Of a DNA stretch of 11,759 nucleotides, positions 7,312 to 11,759 are shown one piece after another. Source of the DNA: Desulfobulbaceae bacterium (GTDB lineage Bacteria > Desulfobacterota > Desulfobulbia > Desulfobulbales > Desulfocapsaceae); assembly GCA_030632405.1 (NCBI GenBank), contig DAOVUU010000028.1, forward strand, positions 1 to 11,759, read 5' to 3'. Positions within the stretch are counted from its first letter, which is position 1. Each line of letters begins with the position of its first letter. Position numbers and translations under genes: made by a program. Below the pieces are notes generated by a model that searched no databases, was not told the DNA's origin, and saw only the letters and a program-made list of their open reading frames with translations.

Positions 7312-7349
7312 ACCCCTTTCGCTGAATCGCGAAAGGGGTTCTTTATTTT
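7312..7349 (+). terminator. Intrinsic terminator or attenuator behind tctC
   Basis: A perfect 11-bp stem, ACCCCTTTCGC (7312-7322) with GCGAAAGGGGT (7329-7339), encloses the loop TGAATC and runs into a T-rich tract, TTCTTTATTTT (7339-7349). It starts eight bases after the tctC stop codon. Because the permease and isomerase genes follow on the same strand, partial read-through would give excess binding protein over permease, as is common for binding-protein operons. Otherwise the downstream genes need their own promoter. Confidence 0.85.
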
Positions 7350-7361
7350 CAATTCCGCTAG

Positions 7362-7516
7362 GAGGTTGTCCGAGAATAGACATTTTTCTCAAATCGAGGT
7401 TTTTCAGAAAATTAAGCACAGCCATATAAGTGATATCGGAGTCTACGCTTACCTGCGAGCATTATTTTTGTGAAAATAACGAAGAGTTGGGGAGAAATGT
7501 ATTCTCGGACAGCCTC
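7362..7516. mobile_element. MITE-like element with 17-bp terminal inverted repeats
   Basis: The left end GAGGTTGTCCGAGAATA (7362-7378) and right end TATTCTCGGACAGCCTC (7500-7516) are inverted copies with one difference (T against C). Similarity continues inward with small gaps: left GACATTTTTCTC, right (reversed) CATTTCTCC. The flanks are CTAG (7358-7361) and CTGG (7517-7520), a candidate but imperfect 4-bp target duplication. The pairing also extends outward (AG at 7360-7361 with CT at 7517-7518), so the exact ends are uncertain. The 155-bp interior has no gene and includes a hairpin, TTATTTT-TGTG-AAAATAA (7462-7479). Ends, size and lack of coding suggest a non-autonomous insertion-sequence derivative. 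A native structured leader is the alternative. Confidence 0.5.
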
Positions 7517-7525
7517 CTGGGAGGC
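7512..7525 (+). promoter_or_regulatory. Ribosome binding site of the permease inside a palindrome
   Basis: The Shine-Dalgarno sequence GGGAGG (7519-7524) is four bases before the ATG at 7529. It is part of the palindrome GCCTCC-TG-GGAGGC (7512-7525), so in RNA GCCTC (7512-7516) can pair with GAGGC (7521-7525) over a CTGG loop and hide the site. The left half is also the end of the right inverted-repeat arm, which can pair instead with AGGAGG at 7360-7365. The two pairings exclude each other. This site decides the start in favour of 7529. Confidence 0.5.
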
Positions 7526-7528
7526 CCC

Positions 7529-9550
7529 ATGGATCTTCTCGGTACGGCGCTTCCGGCACTGGCGGAAGCTTTTTCCCTGATCCTTCAACCCCAACAGCTC
7601 ACTTTTCTGGTTCTTGGCGTTCTTCTGGGATTGTCTGTCGGCGTATTCCCGGGACTGGGGGGAATAGCGGGGTTGTCTCTGGTTCTTCCCTTTGTTTATG
7701 GGATGGAGCCTGTCTCGGGTCTGGCTCTGATGGTTGGTCTTGTTGCAGTCATTCCTACTTCTGACACCTTTGCTTCGGTTCTGATGGGTATTCCCGGCTC
7801 GTCGGCTTCGCAGGCTACTGTACTCGATGGCTTTCCACTCGCAAAGAAGGGTGAGGCGGCACGAGCTCTGTCCGCTGCATTTGCTTCGTCCCTGTTTGGT
7901 GGCCTTCTGGGGGCTTTTTTTCTCACTTTTTTCATCCTGATCGCTCGACCTATCGTCCTGGCCTTCGGCTTGCCGGAGATGCTGATGATTACCATCCTTG
8001 GCCTGAGCATGGTCGCAATTCTCGCCGGCCGTCTGCCGTTAAAAGGCGTTGCGGCCGCCTGTATGGGGCTGCTGGTAGGCACGATAGGTGAAGCGGATGC
8101 AGGTGGCTCTCTCAGGATGTCCAGTTATAGCATTCCCTATCTGACAGATGGATTGCAGTTGGTGATCGTTGGTATGGGAATTTTTGCTATCCCCGAGATT
8201 ATATCTCTGCTGCGCCAGGACCGGGCCATTTCCAGAGACGCAACGCTGGGCGCTGGATGGTTGAAGGGAGTAAGCGACTGGTGGGACAATATCTGGCTGT
8301 CAATACGATGTTCATTGATTGGTGTGATTGTCGGCGTGATCCCCGGGCTTGGCGGGTCGGTTGTGGATTGGATCGCCTATGGTCATACCGTCCAGACCAC
8401 CGGCGACAAATCCGGTTTTGGTTCTGGGGAGATACGCGGCGTAATCGGCCCTGAATCTTCCAACAATGCTAAAGAGGGCGGCGGATTAGTGCCAACGCTG
8501 ATCTTCGGTATCCCCGGATCGGGATCCATGGCCATCTTTCTTGGCGGTCTGGCTCTCCTTGGTTATGATGCCGGCCCCCAGCTTATCACTAACGACCTTG
8601 ATATCACGTATACGGTTGTCTGGTCGCTTGCACTGGCCAATGTCGTCGGTGCGGGATTATGCATCCTTCTTTCACCCGGTATTGCACGGTTGACCACAAT
8701 CCGTTTTACGATGCTGGCACCGTTTCTCTTCATGATGATAACTTTCGCGGCCTTTCAGTCTCGACAGTCGCTGGGAGATCTGGTGGCGCTCTTTGCAGTC
8801 GGTCTTCTCGGTATCTTTCTGAGGCGGTTTGACTGGTCGCGGCCAGCCTTTCTGATCGGGTTTGTGCTCAGCACCCAGGCTGAGAATTTTTCTTTTCAAG
8901 CCTATCAGATTGCCATGAGCAAGTTTCGCCGGGGGGCGGATGTCGGGTTGGAATACATCTTCTCACCCATCGTAATTATATTACTGATCATTACTGTTGT
9001 CTCGATAATTGTAGGCATCCGGCAGGCTAAATCGATCATGTCCGAGGGAGAGGTTCCCGTGGGCGGGAAACGGGCCCCATTGATTTTTTTACTGATTGTA
9101 ACCGTATACTTTGTGGTCAGTTACTTCGATGCCGCTGCAATTACCATGCAGACCGATCGTATTTTTCCGATGACAATTGCCTTTGTAGCAACGGTCTCCT
9201 GCCTTTTACTCCTTATTCGCATGAGCCGCGCTCCGAACACGGATGTGATATTTGCCGACCGTGAAGCGGCTGGAGAGGACGCCGAAGCCCCGCAAGGGCT
9301 GTGGAGGACGTTGGCCTGGTTTGCGATTTTACTGATACTGTCATCTCTGGTGGGTTTTATCCTGGCTCTGGCGATCTTTTTTGTGGTCTTTCTTCGGATA
9401 CGAGCTGGCAGAACATGGAGCAGGACCCTGCTTCTTGCGGCCGGAGGTATAGCGTTGATATGTATTATGGCAGGCTCTCTGAACAGGGATTTTCCACCAG
9501 GGCTTTTGCAAACATTTGTTGAGCTCCCCTGGCCTCTGGGAGGAATATAA
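7529..9550 (+). CDS. tctA: Fused TctA-TctB permease of the TTT system
   Basis: This 673-residue inner-membrane protein joins two TTT subunits. Residues 1 to about 505 are TctA, the large ion-coupled transport subunit, with the duplicated signature VFPGLGG (39-45) and VIPGLGG (near 270), GIPGSSAS (near 87), GPESSNNAKEGGG (near 305) and GIPGSGS (near 327). From about 511 to the end is a TctB-like small subunit of about 160 residues with four hydrophobic segments and the closing FPPGLLQTF. TctA and TctB are usually separate genes, and no separate tctB is present. ATG at 7529 has the GGGAGG site. An in-frame GTG at 7430 would add 33 residues, mostly encoded by the inverted-repeat element, and is unlikely. 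The isomerase gene follows after 16 bases. Confidence 0.9.
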   Translation: MDLLGTALPALAEAFSLILQPQQLTFLVLGVLLGLSVGVFPGLGGIAGLSLVLPFVYGMEPVSGLALMVGLVAVIPTSDTFASVLMGIPGSSASQATVLDGFPLAKKGEAARALSAAFASSLFGGLLGAFFLTFFILIARPIVLAFGLPEMLMITILGLSMVAILAGRLPLKGVAAACMGLLVGTIGEADAGGSLRMSSYSIPYLTDGLQLVIVGMGIFAIPEIISLLRQDRAISRDATLGAGWLKGVSDWWDNIWLSIRCSLIGVIVGVIPGLGGSVVDWIAYGHTVQTTGDKSGFGSGEIRGVIGPESSNNAKEGGGLVPTLIFGIPGSGSMAIFLGGLALLGYDAGPQLITNDLDITYTVVWSLALANVVGAGLCILLSPGIARLTTIRFTMLAPFLFMMITFAAFQSRQSLGDLVALFAVGLLGIFLRRFDWSRPAFLIGFVLSTQAENFSFQAYQIAMSKFRRGADVGLEYIFSPIVIILLIITVVSIIVGIRQAKSIMSEGEVPVGGKRAPLIFLLIVTVYFVVSYFDAAAITMQTDRIFPMTIAFVATVSCLLLLIRMSRAPNTDVIFADREAAGEDAEAPQGLWRTLAWFAILLILSSLVGFILALAIFFVVFLRIRAGRTWSRTLLLAAGGIALICIMAGSLNRDFPPGLLQTFVELPWPLGGI

Positions 9551-9566
9551 CCTCAAAGGTGGATTT

Positions 9567-10664
9567 ATGAAACAAACTGGTATTCCTTTCCTCTTAATGC
9601 GGGGGGGGACTTCCCGTGGGCCGTATTTTAAAAGGAGTGATCTGCCGGAGGATCCGGCTCGGCTCAGTGAGGTGCTGGTCACCCTGATCGGCTCCGGTAG
9701 TCCGCTTAATATCGACGGGATTGGCGGCGGAGCCACGGTAACCACAAAGGTCGCGATGTTGTCAAAATCTGAGGATGACTGGGCGGATATTGACTATTTT
9801 TTTGCCCAGGTGAGTGTTGAAGATCATCATGTGGATTACAAGCCCACCTGTGGCAACATCTTGTCGGGTGTAGGTCCTGCTGCACTGGAGATGGGAATGA
9901 TTGCGCCTGGGGGTGACGAGACCATTATCAAGATCCGAGCGGTAAACACCGGAGCCAGGATCGTTGCAAAAATCCAAACTCCCCATGGGCGGGTTATTTA
10001 TGATGGTGATAGAGCAATTGATGGTGTACCCGGTACTTCAGCCCCAATTGAGCTGCAGTTTAGGGATGTCGTTGGCGGTGTGACCGGTGCCTTTCTGCCC
10101 ACCGCCAATCTGATCGACGAGATCGATGGTATTCCGGTAACCTGCATGGATGTGGCCATGCCCATGGTTATTGCAAGAGCCGGGGATTTTAATTTGACCG
10201 GTTATGAAAAGTGCTCTGAACTTGATAACAACCGTTCTTTCTTTGATCGGATGGAGTCAATCCGGATTCAGGCTGGACGATTGATGGGCATGGGTGACGT
10301 GGCTGCATCAGTGACACCAAAATTCGGTCTTATTGCACCACCAAAATCCGGGGGAACGATCAGCACGCGCTACTTCATGCCTTGGAAATGCCATCCCACC
10401 ATGGCCGTGACCGGATCACAATGTCTGGCAACTTGTTTGCTGACTCCGGGAACCGTCGCCGACGGTATGGTGCAGCTATCCCAGGAAAATCCTGTAGAAA
10501 TCACCCTTGAACATTCATCGGGGCAGCTGGGCGTGATAGTTGATTACGAAATCGGAGCGAGCGGCTTCAAACTGAATTCGGCAGGTCTGATCCGAACGGC
10601 CCGAAAACTGGCGGAAGGTGAAGTGTTTGTACCTTTCCGCATATGGGCCGGTAATCGGAGATGA
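9567..10664 (+). CDS. PrpF/GalD-family isomerase (oxalomesaconate tautomerase-like)
   Basis: This 365-residue protein has the two-lobed diaminopimelate-epimerase-like fold family of PrpF. Visible motifs are LLMRGGTSRG (9-18), IDGIGG (49-54), TTKVA (59-63), CGNILSGVGP (95-104), a C-terminal-lobe segment near CHPTMAVTG (275-283) and LIRTARKL (341-348). The family includes PrpF (aconitate/methylaconitate isomerisation), GalD (4-oxalomesaconate tautomerase) and fungal Adi1 (cis- to trans-aconitate). From memory the overall layout is closest to GalD, but no gallate-pathway genes are near. The ATG at 9567 follows AAAGGTGG and sits 16 bases behind the permease stop, so the two are very likely cotranscribed. 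An upstream in-frame start at 9516 would overlap the permease and is less likely. With aconitase nearby, action on an unsaturated tricarboxylate is the best inference. Confidence 0.85.
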   Translation: MKQTGIPFLLMRGGTSRGPYFKRSDLPEDPARLSEVLVTLIGSGSPLNIDGIGGGATVTTKVAMLSKSEDDWADIDYFFAQVSVEDHHVDYKPTCGNILSGVGPAALEMGMIAPGGDETIIKIRAVNTGARIVAKIQTPHGRVIYDGDRAIDGVPGTSAPIELQFRDVVGGVTGAFLPTANLIDEIDGIPVTCMDVAMPMVIARAGDFNLTGYEKCSELDNNRSFFDRMESIRIQAGRLMGMGDVAASVTPKFGLIAPPKSGGTISTRYFMPWKCHPTMAVTGSQCLATCLLTPGTVADGMVQLSQENPVEITLEHSSGQLGVIVDYEIGASGFKLNSAGLIRTARKLAEGEVFVPFRIWAGNRR

Positions 10665-10669
10665 TTCTA

Positions 10670-10683
10670 CTTAGATATCTGAG
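10670..10683. repeat. 14-bp near-palindrome CTTAGATATCTGAG
   Basis: This near-perfect palindrome (one T/G pair) lies six bases after the isomerase stop and 42 bases before the next start. As RNA it gives only a 5-bp stem with an AUAU loop, and the ATTTTT stretch follows about 10 bases later, so it is a poor terminator. It might be a regulator site for the iron-sulfur protein gene. A chance palindrome cannot be excluded. Confidence 0.3.
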
Positions 10684-10725
10684 TAACTGCTGATTTTTAA
10701 AGAGTTTATCAATTAAGATTGGAAC

Positions 10726-11514
10726 ATGAAAGAAACAGTAATTAAAGAGATTCAGGATTTTGTCCGAAAATATCAAAATAATAAGGACATTAAGACAGAG
10801 TGGGGGATCCCAATTGTTGGTTTTGCAGCAGCGGACGATTCTCTGTTTGCCAAGTTAAAATCGGTGGTGGCTCCGACCCACGCGGCCCCAAAAGATTTTC
10901 TTGCGGATGCAGAGACTGCTATTACCTTCTTTATTCCCTTTCCCAAAAGTCTGAGTGCAACCAACACCAAAGAACGTATGAGTTCCAGAGAGTGGGCAGT
11001 GGCCTATATTGAAACCAATGAGCTGATTCTCCAGCTCAGTCTCTCTCTGCAGGAGTTTTTTCAGATCAGGGGATATGAGTCGGTCACTATTCCGGCAACA
11101 CATAACTGGGATGAAGAAAAACTGATCAGTGACTGGTCACATCGGCATATTGCGTACATTGCAGGAATAGGAAAATTTGGCCTTAATAATATGTTGATAA
11201 CAGAGAAAGGATGTTGTGGCAGGATTGGCAGTTTTATTACTGCTGCAAAGATAGAACCGGATGTCAGGACCAGTCAGCCGGCATGTCTCTACAAATATGA
11301 TGGAACATGTAAGCTGTGTGCTAAAAAATGTGTCAATGAAGCACTTTTTGAAGATTCCTTTAATCGTTTCAAATGTTATGATATGTTACTGAAAAACGTA
11401 GATGAACACAGCTCGGTTGGTTATGCAGATGTCTGTGGTAAATGCCTGGTTGCAGTTCCATGTTCCCATCGTAATCCTGTTATGAAAAAACTTCAGGCGA
11501 AAGAAAACAGTTGA
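10726..11514 (+). CDS. [4Fe-4S] protein of the epoxyqueuosine-reductase superfamily
   Basis: This 262-residue protein resembles the C-terminal half of QueG (epoxyqueuosine reductase) and short relatives common in anaerobes. It is about 100 residues shorter than true QueG. Cysteines suggest two [4Fe-4S] clusters: C187, C195, C198 and C202 in CLYKYDGTCKLCAKKC, then C217, C237, C240 and C246 (DVCGKCLVAVPC). The stretch SDWSHRHIAYIAGIGKFGLNN (135-155), with the following EKGCCGRIGS, matches the conserved cobalamin-facing core of the family. A role in tRNA queuosine synthesis is not assured; it may be an uncharacterised electron-transfer or reductive enzyme. The start has only a weak Shine-Dalgarno (GGAAC). 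It lies 61 bases behind the isomerase and looks more AT-rich than the transport genes, so it may be a separate unit. Confidence 0.8.
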   Translation: MKETVIKEIQDFVRKYQNNKDIKTEWGIPIVGFAAADDSLFAKLKSVVAPTHAAPKDFLADAETAITFFIPFPKSLSATNTKERMSSREWAVAYIETNELILQLSLSLQEFFQIRGYESVTIPATHNWDEEKLISDWSHRHIAYIAGIGKFGLNNMLITEKGCCGRIGSFITAAKIEPDVRTSQPACLYKYDGTCKLCAKKCVNEALFEDSFNRFKCYDMLLKNVDEHSSVGYADVCGKCLVAVPCSHRNPVMKKLQAKENS

Positions 11515-11566
11515 CCCAGAGATGTGTTCCAGATGAGATAAAGATCAACAAAAACAGGTAGAAGCT

Positions 11567-11759
11567 ATGACAACGAAGAGTAAACCGATTGTATCCTTCG
11601 AAGATACATTTGATAAACTTGATATCAGAGTTGGACGGGTTGTGGAAGTCGAGTTGGAGACAGGGACCCATAAGCCGACGTATAAAATGTCAATCGACTT
11701 CGGTAAATATGGAAAACGACTGAGCTATGGCCGATTTACACGCCATCCCATGGAAGAGG
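11567..11759 (+). CDS. tRNA-binding-domain protein (CsaA-like), N-terminal part
   Basis: The first 64 codons are present and the gene runs off the right edge. The translation contains FDKLDIRVGRVVEVE at about residues 15-29, followed by HKPTYKMSIDFGKYGKRLS. This is the OB-fold tRNA-binding domain shared by CsaA, the methionyl-tRNA synthetase C-terminus and Arc1p-type proteins. Stand-alone versions are small proteins of about 110 residues, so roughly half is likely missing here. CsaA is described as a chaperone-like protein; for other stand-alone members only tRNA-like binding is inferred. AGG at 11556-11558, eight bases before the ATG, supports this start. It is 52 bases behind the iron-sulfur protein gene on the same strand and may be cotranscribed. 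Confidence 0.8.
   Translation, partial: MTTKSKPIVSFEDTFDKLDIRVGRVVEVELETGTHKPTYKMSIDFGKYGKRLSYGRFTRHPMEE

Noticed and set aside
9341..9745. A 134-codon minus-strand frame across the permease-isomerase junction
   Set aside because: Both plus-strand genes are well supported here; the antisense product is basic and of low complexity, with no domain.

Overview
The window reads as a chromosomal segment of a Gram-negative, probably anaerobic bacterium. A Desulfobacterota (deltaproteobacterial) host is my best guess. This rests on a mitochondrial-type aconitase, a short iron-sulfur protein of the epoxyqueuosine-reductase superfamily typical of anaerobes, and tripartite tricarboxylate transporter (TTT) genes; there is no rRNA or marker gene to confirm it.

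Layout. 1-78 (-) is the start of a branched-chain aminotransferase gene that runs off the left edge. 79-408 is AT-rich and non-coding. 409-1086 (-) is a UPF0173 metallo-beta-lactamase-fold hydrolase with its own likely promoter. 1185-2261 (-) is an NAD-type isocitrate/isopropylmalate dehydrogenase family enzyme. It is divergent, across a 183-bp control region rich in inverted repeats, from a full-length aconitase (2445-4712, +). An MFS transporter (4727-5920, -) converges on the aconitase gene. A second divergent control region (5921-6199), with palindromes and repeated CAGGTG-like half-sites, precedes a transport operon: a TctC-like periplasmic binding protein (6200-7303), an intrinsic terminator, a 155-bp MITE-like inverted-repeat element, a fused TctA-TctB membrane protein (7529-9550), and a PrpF/GalD-family isomerase (9567-10664). 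The right end holds the [4Fe-4S] protein (10726-11514) and the start of a CsaA-like tRNA-binding-domain gene (11567 to the edge).

How the genes may work together. The TTT system should import a di- or tricarboxylate. The PrpF-family enzyme moves or isomerises the double bond of aconitate-like acids. Aconitase and an isocitrate-dehydrogenase-like enzyme lie a few kilobases away. A coherent but unproven reading is uptake of trans-aconitate (or a related unsaturated tricarboxylate), isomerisation to cis-aconitate, hydration to isocitrate and oxidation to 2-oxoglutarate.

The least ordinary feature is the stretch between the binding-protein and permease genes. A terminator there is followed by a compact inverted-repeat element whose right arm ends against the permease ribosome binding site, which could make permease translation depend on RNA folding. 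No rRNA, tRNA, CRISPR array or complete insertion sequence was seen.
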